From Devosia lucknowensis (GTDB taxonomy: Bacteria > Pseudomonadota > Alphaproteobacteria > Rhizobiales > Devosiaceae), in assembly GCF_900177655.1 (NCBI RefSeq), contig NZ_FXWK01000001.1:62001-126000 (forward strand): a DNA stretch of 64,000 nt. The letters are read 5' to 3'. A program made the translations under genes and the position numbers. The first letter of the stretch is position 1. Every line of letters begins with the position of its first letter. Below the pieces are notes generated by a model that saw only the letters and a program-made list of their open reading frames with translations, did not search any database and was not told the origin of the DNA. Shown here piece by piece: positions 1 through 8,830 of the stretch.

Positions 1-407
1 ATGACACCGTCGAACTTTTCGAGGAACGGCCACTCGCCAAGCCGGGTCATCCATTTCTCCCAAGAGAAGTTTGTGATGGCAAAGGTCGGGATATCCTGGT
101 CGATCAGCTCGTTGTGAATATCGATCGTGCCCTGGATCATCGGGCCGAAGGTCTCGGTCCAGCGCTCGTCGAATGCCTTGATTTCACGCCAGTATTTCGG
201 AAAGCGCGTCACCAGCTTGGCGACGCCCTCGGCATAGATTTCGCCGGCGTCGAATTCGAGATTCCAGTCGCTGGTGCAGATGTTCTGATGAAACCACAGC
301 GCATCCTCCTCGCTCTCGAACAGCTTGCGGAACAGGTACATTGGGTTCCAGTCGACGAAAACGCCGCCCAGGTCGAAGACGGGGATGATGGTGTCGTGCT
401 CGCTCAT
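1..407 (-). CDS. HAD-family hydrolase (partial, C-terminus outside window)
   Basis: The first 135 codons of a haloacid dehalogenase-type hydrolase are visible, and the gene runs off the left edge. The protein begins MSEHDTIIPVFDLGGVFVDW. The FDLGG stretch is HAD motif I with the nucleophile Asp at residue 12, although the usual second Asp is Gly. An AITNFS segment near residue 113 fits motif II. The spacing and the cap-like segment between the motifs resemble HAD-IA phosphatases of the YihX type, which dephosphorylate small sugar or nucleotide phosphates. The substrate cannot be told from this part. It is transcribed away from the pilus genes to its right. Confidence 0.85.
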   Translation of the reverse strand, partial: MSEHDTIIPVFDLGGVFVDWNPMYLFRKLFESEEDALWFHQNICTSDWNLEFDAGEIYAEGVAKLVTRFPKYWREIKAFDERWTETFGPMIQGTIDIHNELIDQDIPTFAITNFSWEKWMTRLGEWPFLEKFDGV

Positions 408-477
408 GCTGGATCCTGCCCGGTAGAATGGATGCCGGCTTGTGCCACGGCACCTTCCGGCGGGCAAGCAGCTGCGG

Positions 478-1050
478 TCAGGGGGCGGCGATATCGTCGC
501 CGAAACGGGTCATGAAGAAGCTCGACCGATAGAGATTGACCGGCGTATCCAGCACGATCCCCAAAAGCGGGGTGTAGGTGTAGGTCGCCTCAGCGGCGAT
601 GACCATCTTCGTGCCGGCGATGTTGCGCATTTCGGTGGGCAGAGGATACGGGTTGCCGGCGGTGTATGGCGTCGTGCTCGAATACGTTCCGTTGAGATAT
701 TGCCGGGTCCAGACCACGCGCGGCACGCCTCCTTGCACTTTCACCGCGGTGATCACCTGCGTAACGCCTGTGGGCGAAAAGGGGGTCATGATGCCTGCGG
801 CGGCACGGAAATAGTCCTGCAGGTCGCTCGCCCTGATTGTTTTTTCGGACCGGGCGACAAGATCGCCGACTGCTCCGGCCACCGACTGTACCTTGCGGTC
901 CATGGTGATCAGCGTACTGGCTTCGAGCGATCCTATGTAGACCAGAAGCATCAGTGGAAGGATCAGTGCGAACTCGACCGCTGCGGCGCCGCGTTCACTG
1001 TGCTGGAGGCGCCGCCAAGCCGACCGTAGCGTATTCCCCACTCCTCGCAT
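478..1050 (-). CDS. TadE-family pilus assembly protein (minor pseudopilin)
   Basis: This 190-residue protein has a basic N-terminus, a class III prepilin-like site (ERGAAAVEF; Gly21 with Glu five residues later) and one hydrophobic segment at about 22-45, followed by a periplasmic domain. That is the layout of TadE/TadF pseudopilins, which are cut by the CpaA/TadV peptidase and help assemble Flp pili. I chose the ATG at 1050 because it follows the stop of the upstream tadE-like gene directly (TGATG overlap); a longer reading to 1317 would overlap that gene. The two genes form an operon. Confidence 0.85.
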   Translation of the reverse strand: MRGVGNTLRSAWRRLQHSERGAAAVEFALILPLMLLVYIGSLEASTLITMDRKVQSVAGAVGDLVARSEKTIRASDLQDYFRAAAGIMTPFSPTGVTQVITAVKVQGGVPRVVWTRQYLNGTYSSTTPYTAGNPYPLPTEMRNIAGTKMVIAAEATYTYTPLLGIVLDTPVNLYRSSFFMTRFGDDIAAP

Positions 1051-1601
1051 CAGAATGGCTCGTTCTTGAACACAGTCGCCGAGCCCATGAGCCGTCTTCC
1101 ATCGCTCATGTTGGAAAGCCCCAACGGCCCAAGCTGCACGATGACTGGATAGCGGTAGTAAACCTGCACAAGCACAACCGACTCGCGCGTGCCCGTTGCC
1201 CAGCTTTCCGGTTGGGACCAGTTGCATGGCGCCGCGCAAGGTTGCGACAGCGGCGGCGCTACGGTCGCAGATTGAAAATTGGACACTACGTTCACACGCA
1301 CATGCAGGCCTGCACAATCAGGAAACAGGCCATACAGCCGGTCACAGACTTCCGTACGGAATTGCTCGAGCGACAGGCTCTGGGCCTGTCCCGTTCGAAT
1401 GGTGCGCGAAGCGTCATGGACCGCGCTTTCCAGCACCTGGGACGCCAGGAAAATGATCGAGGTCTGAAGAATGGCGCCAATGATGGCGAAGAAGGGCAGG
1501 GCCAAAAGGCCGAACTCGACCGCAGTCACGCCACGTTCGTCGCGCCGCAGTCGTTCGAGCCTGGCCTTCAGGATCAGTCCGGCAGTGCCGAGCACGTCCA
1601 T
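1050..1601 (-). CDS. TadE-family pilus assembly protein
   Basis: This 183-residue protein is the first gene of a two-gene minus-strand unit. It shows the same plan as its neighbour: a basic N-terminus, the processing motif ERGVTAVEF (Gly24, Glu29) and a hydrophobic helix at about 30-53, then a soluble domain with four cysteines (near residues 85, 94, 121 and 125) that could form disulfides in the periplasm. It is a TadE/TadF-type minor pseudopilin by motif and context. The ATG at 1601 has GGGA upstream; an in-frame ATG at 1634 is also possible. A CTAACC/GGTTAG inverted repeat lies about 50 bases upstream. Confidence 0.85.
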   Translation of the reverse strand: MDVLGTAGLILKARLERLRRDERGVTAVEFGLLALPFFAIIGAILQTSIIFLASQVLESAVHDASRTIRTGQAQSLSLEQFRTEVCDRLYGLFPDCAGLHVRVNVVSNFQSATVAPPLSQPCAAPCNWSQPESWATGTRESVVLVQVYYRYPVIVQLGPLGLSNMSDGRRLMGSATVFKNEPF

Positions 1602-1646
1602 CTCATTCCCATCGCATGTCCTACAGGGCCACACTATGGGGATACA

Positions 1647-1662
1647 CTAACCCAATGGTTAG
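1647..1662. promoter_or_regulatory. Inverted repeat CTAACC-CAAT-GGTTAG before the tadE pair
   Basis: A perfect 6-base inverted repeat with a 4-base centre lies 46-61 bases upstream of the first tadE start. Read on the minus strand it contains TAACCAT, close to the CtrA half-site TTAACCAT known from Caulobacter. It could be an operator or part of the promoter of the tadE pair. This is pattern matching only. Confidence 0.35.
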
Positions 1663-1727
1663 GATGGACCGGGCAACTCGCCTCGAACGTTTACGTGGTG
1701 AATCCGGGATTAAGGCTTTGGGCCAGG

Positions 1728-2174
1728 CTAGTTGGCCGCGGATTGGACCAGCTGGGACGAGGCGAGTGCCTGCCCTGCGAAGCCCGGGTCGTCACCCATC
1801 ATGATGATTGGCTGGCAGACCGGGGCGCAGGCGAGGCTGGTACGGTTTTGACCCTGATAGACCGTCATCGTGCCGGCCGTCATCTGCACAACTTCCACGA
1901 GCGTATCGGCGACCGGTTCACCGCGGCTGTCGAGCACGATCAGGTTGGTTTGGCCATAGCTCTTGCCGGTGAGGATCAGCGTCTGCGGGTCCTGGATCGT
2001 CACGTCGGCAATGCCGGGATTGCCCACGATGACGGTCGCTGCCGGTGCACTGATGCGCAGGACGCGCGCCATGTTGACGTTGACGTTGATAGGTGCCCCA
2101 TCCTGGGCCACGGCCGGCATTGGGGCCGCAAGGGTTGCAGAGAGCAACATGGCGATAGCGGCTGGGCGGAGCAT
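1728..2174 (-). CDS. Stand-alone secretin N-domain pilus assembly protein
   Basis: This 148-residue exported protein has a signal peptide at about 1-23 ending in AVA before Gln24. Residues 30-100 match the N-terminal domain of CpaC/RcpA-type secretins (T2SS/T3SS pilus N domain), with the typical pattern of a conserved VIVGNP turn, a VTIQDP turn and a TGKSYGQTN loop. No secretin pore domain follows, so it cannot form the outer-membrane channel itself; it probably works in the periplasm next to CpaC. The C-terminal tail (about 110-148) has a CAPVC motif. The gene is separated by 126 bases from the tadE pair. Confidence 0.8.
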   Translation of the reverse strand: MLRPAAIAMLLSATLAAPMPAVAQDGAPINVNVNMARVLRISAPAATVIVGNPGIADVTIQDPQTLILTGKSYGQTNLIVLDSRGEPVADTLVEVVQMTAGTMTVYQGQNRTSLACAPVCQPIIMMGDDPGFAGQALASSQLVQSAAN

Positions 2175-2555
2175 GGCGGAATCCGTGTACTGATACGCTT
2201 TTCCCTACGATCACCTGGAATGGTAAATACTTGGCAAACGCGCATCATGAAGCGCATTTCAGCCAGCGCCCAAAATTATGGTTAACCCACATTAAGAAAC
2301 ATGACCGCTGCTTTTGACCTGCCGCCGCTGTTCGTCATTGTTTGTGAAGGGAATAGACTCCCACGAGGGTCTTCGTAAAGTTTTATTTACTTGATTAAGA
2401 CTTTGAACATCAAGAAAAATGGCTTTGTCAGCAAGCAATGCGCGGGCCTTCCGATTAACGCTATTTCAACCTGTGGTAGCTAGCTTTTGTCTCATGTTCG
2501 ATGTGTGACGTGGTCCGACGCTGCAGTCACTGAGAACGTGTAAAGGAGCCTGGGA
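2175..2555. other. Divergent intergenic region between the secretin N-domain gene and the pilin
   Basis: This 381-base stretch has no convincing gene. It must carry the promoters for the minus-strand gene starting at 2174 and for the pilin starting at 2556. It is clearly more AT-rich than its surroundings, and it contains a TTAACCAT motif at 2278-2285 on the minus strand, with a further TTAA at 2292-2295. The distance to the pilin suggests either a long 5' leader or regulator binding sites upstream of its promoter. Confidence 0.7.
2278..2285 (-). promoter_or_regulatory. TTAACCAT motif (CtrA half-site-like)
   Basis: The minus strand reads TTAACCAT, which equals the Caulobacter CtrA half-site, followed on the plus strand by TTAA at 2292. 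In Caulobacter CtrA activates the Flp pilin gene, so a role here is plausible but untested. The spacing TTAA-N6-TTAA differs by one base from the usual N7. Confidence 0.35.
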
Positions 2556-2729
2556 ATGAACATTTTCGCACGTTTCGCGCAGGACGAGTCGGGCGCGACT
2601 GCAATCGAGTACGGCCTGATCGCCGCACTCATCTCTGTGGGTATCATCCTTGCTGCTACCGCCCTCGGTAACAGCCTCGGTGACCTCTTCAACGGTATCT
2701 CCGATACCCTTGAAAACAATATGCCGTAA
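2556..2729 (+). CDS. flp: Flp-type pilin (major pilus subunit)
   Basis: This is a 57-codon protein and one of the shortest genes in the window. It starts MNIFARFAQDESGATAIEYG, with the Flp processing motif: cleavage after Gly13, Glu18 and Tyr19 of the mature chain, then a hydrophobic helix to about residue 38 and a short polar tail. It is the main structural subunit of the tad pilus, matured by the CpaA peptidase encoded next. A strong AAAGGAG site lies upstream of the ATG. A strong terminator follows 25 bases after the stop, so the pilin is probably made from its own abundant short transcript. Confidence 0.95.
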   Translation: MNIFARFAQDESGATAIEYGLIAALISVGIILAATALGNSLGDLFNGISDTLENNMP

Positions 2730-2753
2730 GCATTCGAGATCATCTCGGAATTG

Positions 2754-2792
2754 GGAAAGGGAAGGTCTTTGGCCTTCCCTTTCCGCTTTTTT
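2754..2792 (+). terminator. Rho-independent terminator after the pilin gene
   Basis: A perfect 12-base-pair stem (arms 2754-2765 and 2773-2784) with a 7-base loop is followed within two bases by a run of six T. This is a strong intrinsic terminator. It likely lets the pilin be expressed far above the downstream assembly genes. Confidence 0.92.
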
Positions 2793-2845
2793 AAACTCCC
2801 TCTGACACGCTGCCCGCAGCCAGGAATACTTTTGGGAGCCGCGCC

Positions 2846-3373
2846 ATGCCCAATATTGCCATCCTTTTCTTTCCACTGCTCATGGCCTTTGCTGCGTCGT
2901 CGGATCTTCTGACCATGCGCATTTCCAACAAGCTGGTCCTCCTCCTGGCAGCGGGCTTTGTGGGGATCGCCCTGTTGGTCGAGATGCCCCTTCAGCAATT
3001 TGCCATGCATGTGCTTTGTGCTGCGATCGTCCTGGTGGTGGCCTTCGTCATGTTCGCGCTGCGCTGGATCGGTGGCGGCGATGCCAAGCTTGCGGCAGCC
3101 ACGGCGCTGTGGCTCGGTTTCGCGAACTCATCGGGCCAGCCGTCGCTGATGACCTACCTGGCCTACACCGCGATCTTCGGTGGGCTGCTGACGCTCGCCA
3201 TTCTCATGCTGCGCCGAATTCCGCTCGACGGCGTCTTTTACGGGCGCCCCTGGCTCAACTGGCTCAACCGCCTGCACGATCCCAAGCAGGGCGTCCCCTA
3301 TGGCGTCGCCATGGCGCTGGCAGGGATCCTCGTCTACTCCAACACGTCGATCTTCGGTTATCTCTCAGCCTAG
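2846..3373 (+). CDS. cpaA: Prepilin peptidase CpaA/TadV (A24 family)
   Basis: A 175-residue integral membrane aspartic peptidase that trims the Flp pilin and the TadE-type pseudopilins after Gly on the cytoplasmic face. The two catalytic aspartates are visible: Asp20 in the first loop (ASSDLLTMRISN) and Asp79 in the GGGDAKL motif. About five or six hydrophobic segments cover most of the chain. The length fits the short CpaA/TadV group, which lacks the methylase domain of PilD. It lies between the pilin terminator and the cpaB operon and may have its own promoter. Confidence 0.93.
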   Translation: MPNIAILFFPLLMAFAASSDLLTMRISNKLVLLLAAGFVGIALLVEMPLQQFAMHVLCAAIVLVVAFVMFALRWIGGGDAKLAAATALWLGFANSSGQPSLMTYLAYTAIFGGLLTLAILMLRRIPLDGVFYGRPWLNWLNRLHDPKQGVPYGVAMALAGILVYSNTSIFGYLSA

Positions 3374-3680
3374 TCTGACCACGGACAATATGCGATCCGC
3401 TCGGCGAGACATCGCGCGTGCCGCTTCAGCATCTGCGCTGCAAGCACTTGCAAAAAGCAAGCATTCATAACTTGTTAACGCATCCTGCAAAGTTCTGGTT
3501 AACTAAACTTTGACCCTTTGGCTCCATAGTCCAGCTGGTGGAATTGGGCGTTTTCTTGCCCGACCAAGCATCTGGTGATCCGGGCAGCCTGTTTGTCACG
3601 ATCGCCGATGCACCCGCAAATGGATGGAGCGGCAGAAGCCCAAGACGGCCTCAGTCGCTCCGGCACAACCGGAGTAGGTC
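3374..3680. other. Intergenic region upstream of cpaB
   Basis: About 307 bases without a convincing gene. The stretch at 3455-3515 is AT-rich and holds two TTAAC motifs (3475-3479 and 3499-3503) about two helical turns apart, plus an AAAGTT/AACTTT inverted arrangement (3489-3511). The probable promoter of the cpaB-tadC operon lies here. A short reading frame at 3575-3778 overlaps the start of cpaB in another frame and was not accepted. Confidence 0.6.
3497..3503. promoter_or_regulatory. GGTTAAC motif upstream of cpaB
   Basis: This motif sits inside the AT-rich stretch before the cpaB operon and is shared, as TTAACC or its complement, with the upstream regions of the tadE pair, the pilin and tadD. 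It is a candidate binding site for a common regulator such as CtrA. Evidence is motif recurrence only. Confidence 0.3.
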
Positions 3681-4586
3681 ATGAGACCGGCGCGTATTAT
3701 CCTGTTGGTGGTTGCCCTGGTGGCCGGGTTGCTCGCAGCGTTTCTCGTGACGCGCGGAAACAGGGCTCCTGCGCCTGAAAGCCAAACCGTTACCCAGGTG
3801 GTCGAGGAACCCAAGACCCAGATTCTGGTGGCCCGGGCACCGATCGGCATTGGCGAGCGCCTGTCGGAGGATCGTGTCGAGTGGCAGGACTGGCCGGAGG
3901 GAGCCCTTCGCCCGGAATACGTGACGATCTCGGCCATGCCCGACGCTCCAGTGGAGCTGAACGGCGCCGTTGCCCGCTTCGAATTTTTCCCCGGTGAGCC
4001 CATTCGCGAAGCCAAGCTCGTGCGATCCGACCAGGGTTACCTTTCCGCTGTACTCGCCCCGGGCAAGCGCGGCGTCTCGGTCACCGTCACCGCGGCCTCC
4101 AGCGCCGGCGGTTTCGTTATTCCCAATGACCGGGTCGATGTGCTGCTTACCACCTCGTCCGCGCTCGGGCAGCAGTCCGAAGTGATCCTGTCCGACGTCC
4201 GCGTCCTCGCCATCGGCAAGCGGCTGGGCGAAATGGGCGTCAGCGGTGGCGATGCCGAGGGCACCCAAGCCAGCCCAACGCCCATTACCTTCGACGACAG
4301 CACCATCGCCACGCTCGAACTCGATCCGGGCCAGGCCGAAACGCTGGTCAACGCATCGACCCGCGGGCAACTGAGCCTGACACTGCGCTCCGTTGCCGAT
4401 TTCAACCGTGCCGATCCGCAGGCGGCCACCACCAACCAGGCTGTTCGGCTGATCCGCTATGGCCGCGAGCAGAGTGTCATGGCCGGCAGCACGGCGACCG
4501 CCAACGCCGGTACCAGTTCGTCCGGCATGCCGGACTCCTCCCAGATGCCCATGGCGCCAGAAGCGCCGCAAGTCCTGCCGCAATAG
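3681..4586 (+). CDS. cpaB: Flp pilus assembly protein CpaB/RcpC
   Basis: A 301-residue protein with one N-terminal membrane helix at about 5-23, then a SAF/RcpC-type periplasmic domain. The segment ILVARAPIGIGERLSEDRVEW (about 49-69) is the typical SAF start, followed by a region resembling the RcpC domain up to about residue 250. The C-terminal 40 residues are Ser/Thr/Met/Pro-rich and probably disordered. CpaB helps organise the secretin in the envelope. It is the first gene of the cpaB-cpaC-cpaE-cpaF-tadB-tadC operon and its stop overlaps the ribosome site of cpaC. Confidence 0.93.
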   Translation: MRPARIILLVVALVAGLLAAFLVTRGNRAPAPESQTVTQVVEEPKTQILVARAPIGIGERLSEDRVEWQDWPEGALRPEYVTISAMPDAPVELNGAVARFEFFPGEPIREAKLVRSDQGYLSAVLAPGKRGVSVTVTAASSAGGFVIPNDRVDVLLTTSSALGQQSEVILSDVRVLAIGKRLGEMGVSGGDAEGTQASPTPITFDDSTIATLELDPGQAETLVNASTRGQLSLTLRSVADFNRADPQAATTNQAVRLIRYGREQSVMAGSTATANAGTSSSGMPDSSQMPMAPEAPQVLPQ

Positions 4587-4593
4587 GGGCGCG

Positions 4594-6015
4594 ATGACGA
4601 TGCACACCAAATCTGCCTTCCGCTCCCGCCCCGCGTTTCGCACCACTCTCGCCGCCGGTCTGCTGGCCCTCGGGGTGTCGGTTATGTCCGCGGCGCCGAC
4701 CGTTGCACAGGCCGACGCGCAACTGACGATCGCCGGCACCGCCTACGGCGCGGTACGCAAGGTCGAAGTCGAGATGAACAAATCGATGATCGTCGACCTG
4801 CCCGCGGGGGTTGCCGAGGTCGTCGTGTCGCAGCCCAATCTGGCAGCCGCCATCATGCGCAGCCGCACGCGAGCCATCATCCAGGGGCTCGAGGAAGGCT
4901 CGACCAACATCATCTTCATCGACGATGCCGGCCGCACCATCAGCGTGCTTGATGTCGATATCATCCTGCCACCACTGCAGGTCGGGCGCGCGCTCGAAGC
5001 GACCCTCGCGCGGGTGATCCCGGGCTCCAATATTCGTGTCGAAACCCTCACCAACAATTCGGTGAACGACAAGGTCTACTTCGTGTTGACCGGTACGGTG
5101 CTGACCGCCGAGGACAAGGCAAATGCCGAAGCCATGGCCTGGGCCATTTCCGAAAACGACGGCGAGGGCGGAAGCCTGATCCAGGTCGTCGGCCCGCAGC
5201 AGGTCATGCTCCAGGTCACCGTGTCCGAAGTGCAGCGCGATGTCGCCAAGCAGTTCGGTATCAACCTCTCCGGCGCTCTCAGCGTGGGCAATGTCAACCT
5301 GGCCTTCAACAACAATGTCACCGGCGCCGGCATGACCACTGCCAACGGTCTCAATGCCACGGGTCTGGGGGGCATGGACATCAACGCCGCCATCCGGGCG
5401 CTCGAAACCCGCGGCGGGCTTCGTATTCTCGCGCAGCCCACCCTCACGGCCATTTCCGGGCAGGAAGCGACGTTCCTCGCCGGCGGTGAAATTCCGTACG
5501 GCACTACCGATAACAACGGCAACCGTACGGTCATTTTCCGCCCCTATGGCGTGGAACTGGCATTCACGCCGGTCGTCCGCTCCAACGGCACGATTTCGCT
5601 AAAGGTCAGCACAGCGGTTTCGGAGCCGCAGACCAGTGGGTCGCTGTCCAAGCGCGAAGCCGACACCTCGGTGGAACTGCCCTCCGGGTCGACGCTCGCC
5701 ATTGGTGGGCTCCTGCAGGAAACCACACGCCAGCAGATCGACCAGCTTCCGGTGCTGGGCGATATCCCGATCCTGGGTGCGCTGTTCCGCTCCCGAGACT
5801 ACCAGACCCAGCAGACCGAACTGGTGATCCTGGTGACGCCCTATCTGGTATCGCCCTCACCGGCCAACACCATCGCCGTCCCCACCGACACATCCTACCC
5901 AGCCACCGATGCCGAGGGCATTTTCCTCGGTGCCATCGAAAAGCAGTATGGCGTCGGTGCCACGGGCGAGTTCCGCGGGAGCTTCTCGGGCTCCGTCGGT
6001 TTCGTCCTCGATTGA
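4594..6015 (+). CDS. cpaC: Secretin CpaC/RcpA (outer-membrane pilus channel)
   Basis: A 473-residue secretin that forms the outer-membrane pore for the Flp pilus. A signal peptide ends at about residue 40 (TVAQA before DAQ). The N-domain follows (about 45-135), then a BON-like segment, and the secretin domain covers about 230-430 with the typical ending ELPVLGDIPILGALFRSR-like stretch (here starting QLPVLGDIP) and ELVILVTPYLV. The ATG at 4594 is preceded by AGGGG that overlaps the cpaB stop; a longer frame from 4459 would lie inside cpaB. The gene that normally follows, cpaD, is absent. Confidence 0.95.
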   Translation: MTMHTKSAFRSRPAFRTTLAAGLLALGVSVMSAAPTVAQADAQLTIAGTAYGAVRKVEVEMNKSMIVDLPAGVAEVVVSQPNLAAAIMRSRTRAIIQGLEEGSTNIIFIDDAGRTISVLDVDIILPPLQVGRALEATLARVIPGSNIRVETLTNNSVNDKVYFVLTGTVLTAEDKANAEAMAWAISENDGEGGSLIQVVGPQQVMLQVTVSEVQRDVAKQFGINLSGALSVGNVNLAFNNNVTGAGMTTANGLNATGLGGMDINAAIRALETRGGLRILAQPTLTAISGQEATFLAGGEIPYGTTDNNGNRTVIFRPYGVELAFTPVVRSNGTISLKVSTAVSEPQTSGSLSKREADTSVELPSGSTLAIGGLLQETTRQQIDQLPVLGDIPILGALFRSRDYQTQQTELVILVTPYLVSPSPANTIAVPTDTSYPATDAEGIFLGAIEKQYGVGATGEFRGSFSGSVGFVLD

Positions 6016-6040
6016 CCGCCGGTCAGGAGCAGTTCTGTAA

Positions 6041-7312
6041 ATGAGTTTCCTCACCCCTGATAAGCCCCAGATCGAAGAACCGGCAGCCGAGATCGCCTCT
6101 GGCGCCCGGCTGGTTCCGCGCATCACGATCCAGGCCTTCTGCGAGAATTCGCAGACGGCGCAACTGGTCGAGAGCGCCATGCACGACCGGCGGATGTCCA
6201 AGGTTGCCCTGACCACGCATAATGGTGGCATTGAGGGCGCAGTCGAGACCTACAAGTCCAACCCCACGCCGAACTTGATCATGGTCGAAACGACCCTGGC
6301 GCCCGAGCAGATTCCGGAAAGCCTCAGCCGGTTGGCCGAAGTGTGCGATGCATCGACCCGCGTGATCGTGCTCGGCCATGTCAACGACGTGCTGCTCTAT
6401 CGCGAGCTCATCCGCTCCGGCATTTCCGAATATATCGTGCTGCCCGCAACGTCGGCCGAGATCGTCACCGCCATCACCGAACTCTATGCAGCCGAAGGCG
6501 CCGCTCCGATCGGGCGCACCGTCGGGTTCATTTCCGCCAAGGGCGGCGCTGGCAGTTCGACCATTGCCCACAACGTCGCCTGGGCGATCGCCACCGGCCT
6601 GCGCCAGGATTGCCTGATCGTTGACATGGACCTCGCCTTCGGCACCGCCGGGCTGAACTTCAACCAGGACCCGCCGCACGGCCTGGCCGATGCCGTTCTG
6701 GCCAACCAGAAGGTCGACCAGACCATGCTGGATCGCCTGATGAGCAAGGCCGCCAACCACATCAACCTGCTCACCGCACCCGCCACCCTTGACCAGACCT
6801 GGGACTTCGATGAGCGCGAATTCGAACAGGTCATCGAAATCTGCCAGAAGAGCGTGCCGGTGATCGTGCTCGACATCCCGCACACCTGGAACGCCTGGAC
6901 GCGCCAGACACTGGCATCGATAGACGACGTTGTCATCGTTGCCGAACCCGACCTCGCCAACCTGCGCAACGCCAAGAACCTGGCGGACGCGGTCAAGCAG
7001 CTTCGCCCGACCGACAACGCGCCCAAGCTCGTCATCAACAAGCTCGGCGTGCCGCGTCGCCCGGAAATCGGCGCCCAGGAATTCGCCTCATCGGTGGAAT
7101 GCAATCTCATTGGGCACATCGGCTTCGACGCTGCCCTTTTCGGCACCGCGGCCAACAATGGCCAGATGATTGCCGAGGTCTCGGCCAACAACAAGCTGAT
7201 CGAGACCTTTTCAGCCATCGGCATGCAGGTGACCGGGCGCCACGTCAGCCATTCCGGCGGCAAGGCGGCCAGCCTGCTCAAACTGCCGTCGCTGTTCAAA
7301 AAGCGGGCCTAG
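6041..7312 (+). CDS. cpaE: Pilus localisation ATPase CpaE/TadZ
   Basis: A 423-residue protein with an N-terminal receiver-like domain (about 28-150) that lacks a recognisable phosphorylation site, and a ParA/MinD-type ATPase from about 160. The deviant Walker A motif AKGGAGSST lies at 166-174, and VDMDLAFG gives the A' motif near 205. CpaE/TadZ marks the cell pole or assembly site and recruits the other pilus proteins. Only 25 bases separate it from cpaC, where most rhizobial loci carry cpaD. Confidence 0.95.
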   Translation: MSFLTPDKPQIEEPAAEIASGARLVPRITIQAFCENSQTAQLVESAMHDRRMSKVALTTHNGGIEGAVETYKSNPTPNLIMVETTLAPEQIPESLSRLAEVCDASTRVIVLGHVNDVLLYRELIRSGISEYIVLPATSAEIVTAITELYAAEGAAPIGRTVGFISAKGGAGSSTIAHNVAWAIATGLRQDCLIVDMDLAFGTAGLNFNQDPPHGLADAVLANQKVDQTMLDRLMSKAANHINLLTAPATLDQTWDFDEREFEQVIEICQKSVPVIVLDIPHTWNAWTRQTLASIDDVVIVAEPDLANLRNAKNLADAVKQLRPTDNAPKLVINKLGVPRRPEIGAQEFASSVECNLIGHIGFDAALFGTAANNGQMIAEVSANNKLIETFSAIGMQVTGRHVSHSGGKAASLLKLPSLFKKRA

Positions 7313-7340
7313 GCGCGCCACCAGGGACTTGGGGAAGTAG

Positions 7341-8828
7341 ATGTTCGGCAAGCGCACCACATTCGGCGGTAACACCCCGGGACTGAGCGAAGCACCCCGC
7401 CCGGTGGCCAGCCCGCCGCCGGTTGCGCCCACACAACAACGCCGCGCCTCCGATGGCGACGGCATGGCGACCCGCATGCGCACCACCGACGAGGTGCTCG
7501 ATGTGCGCGCACCGGCCGACGCGCAGCGTGCGAAGGAATATTTCCAGACCAAGTCAGCCATCTTCAACGCGCTCATCGACTCGATCGATCTCAGCCAGCT
7601 CGCCACCATGGAATCGCAGGCGGCACGCGAGGAAATCCGCGATATCGTCGCCGAAATCATCGCGCTCAAGTCGATCGTCATGTCTATTTCCGAGCAGGAA
7701 GATCTGCTCGAGGACATCTGTAATGACGTCCTGGGTTATGGCCCGCTCGAGCCGCTCCTGGCACGCGACGACATCGCCGACATCATGGTGAACGGATCGC
7801 AGAAGTGCTACATCGAAGTGGCAGGCAAGGTTCGCCTCACCAACGTGCGCTTCCGTGACGATGCGCATTTGATGAACGTCTGCCAGCGCATCGTGTCACA
7901 GGTCGGCCGCCGCGTCGACGAAGGCTCGCCCATCTGCGACGCCCGTCTCCCCGACGGTTCGCGCGTCAACGTCATCGCGCCGCCGCTGGCCATCGATGGC
8001 GCCGCGCTCACCATCCGTAAGTTCAAGAAGGACAAGCTGACCCTTCAGCAGTTGGTCAAATACAATTCCATCTCGCCCGAAGGCGCCGAGGTGCTGCGCA
8101 TCCTGGGTCGGGTGCGCGCCAATGTGCTGATCTCGGGCGGTACCGGCTCGGGCAAGACGACGCTGCTCAATTGCCTGACGGCCTTCATCGAGAAGGACGA
8201 GCGCGTCATCACCTGCGAGGACTCGGCGGAACTGCAGCTGCAGCAGCCGCACGTCGTACGCCTCGAAACCCGCCCGCCCAATCTCGAAGGCGAAGGCGAG
8301 ATCACCATGCGTGATCTCATCAAGAACTGCCTGCGTATGCGTCCCGAACGCATCATCGTCGGCGAAGTTCGCGGCCCGGAGAGCTTCGACCTTCTCCAGG
8401 CCATGAACACGGGTCACGACGGCTCGATGGGCACTCTGCACGCTAACAGCCCGCGCGAAGCCCTGAGTCGCCTTGAATCCATGATCACCATGGGCGGCTA
8501 TTCGCTGCCCAGCCGCACCATCCGCGAAATGGTCGTGTCCTCCATCGATGTCATCGTCCAGGCGGCACGCCTGCGCGATGGCTCGCGCCGCATCACCCAC
8601 ATCACCGAGGTGCTCGGCATGGAAGGCGACGTGATCGTCACCCAGGACATCTTCGTCTACGACATCATGGGCGAGGACGCGAACGGCATGCTCATCGGCA
8701 AGCACCGCTCCACCGGCATCACCAAGCCGCAATTCACCGAGCGCGCGCGCTATTTCAACGAGGAAGCCAACCTCGTCGAAGCGCTCGAAAAGGCAAATGT
8801 CGAGCAGCACGAGATCCTGGGACGCTGA
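7341..8828 (+). CDS. cpaF: Pilus motor ATPase CpaF/TadA
   Basis: A 495-residue VirB11/PilB-like secretion ATPase that powers both extension and retraction of tad pili. The N-terminal 60 residues are low in structure. Walker A is GGTGSGKTT at 266-274; the Asp box with CEDSAELQL follows near 294, and Walker B with [11 protein letters not shown] near 334, then the His box MGTLHANSP near 367. Length and motifs are normal for CpaF. It is followed after two bases by tadB, so the two are translationally coupled. Confidence 0.97.
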   Translation: MFGKRTTFGGNTPGLSEAPRPVASPPPVAPTQQRRASDGDGMATRMRTTDEVLDVRAPADAQRAKEYFQTKSAIFNALIDSIDLSQLATMESQAAREEIRDIVAEIIALKSIVMSISEQEDLLEDICNDVLGYGPLEPLLARDDIADIMVNGSQKCYIEVAGKVRLTNVRFRDDAHLMNVCQRIVSQVGRRVDEGSPICDARLPDGSRVNVIAPPLAIDGAALTIRKFKKDKLTLQQLVKYNSISPEGAEVLRILGRVRANVLISGGTGSGKTTLLNCLTAFIEKDERVITCEDSAELQLQQPHVVRLETRPPNLEGEGEITMRDLIKNCLRMRPERIIVGEVRGPESFDLLQAMNTGHDGSMGTLHANSPREALSRLESMITMGGYSLPSRTIREMVVSSIDVIVQAARLRDGSRRITHITEVLGMEGDVIVTQDIFVYDIMGEDANGMLIGKHRSTGITKPQFTERARYFNEEANLVEALEKANVEQHEILGR

Positions 8829-8830
8829 CC

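Noticed and set aside
954..2285. A 443-codon plus-strand open frame over the pilus start
   Set aside because: It is antisense to the tadE gene and the secretin N-domain gene, both of which have signal or processing motifs.
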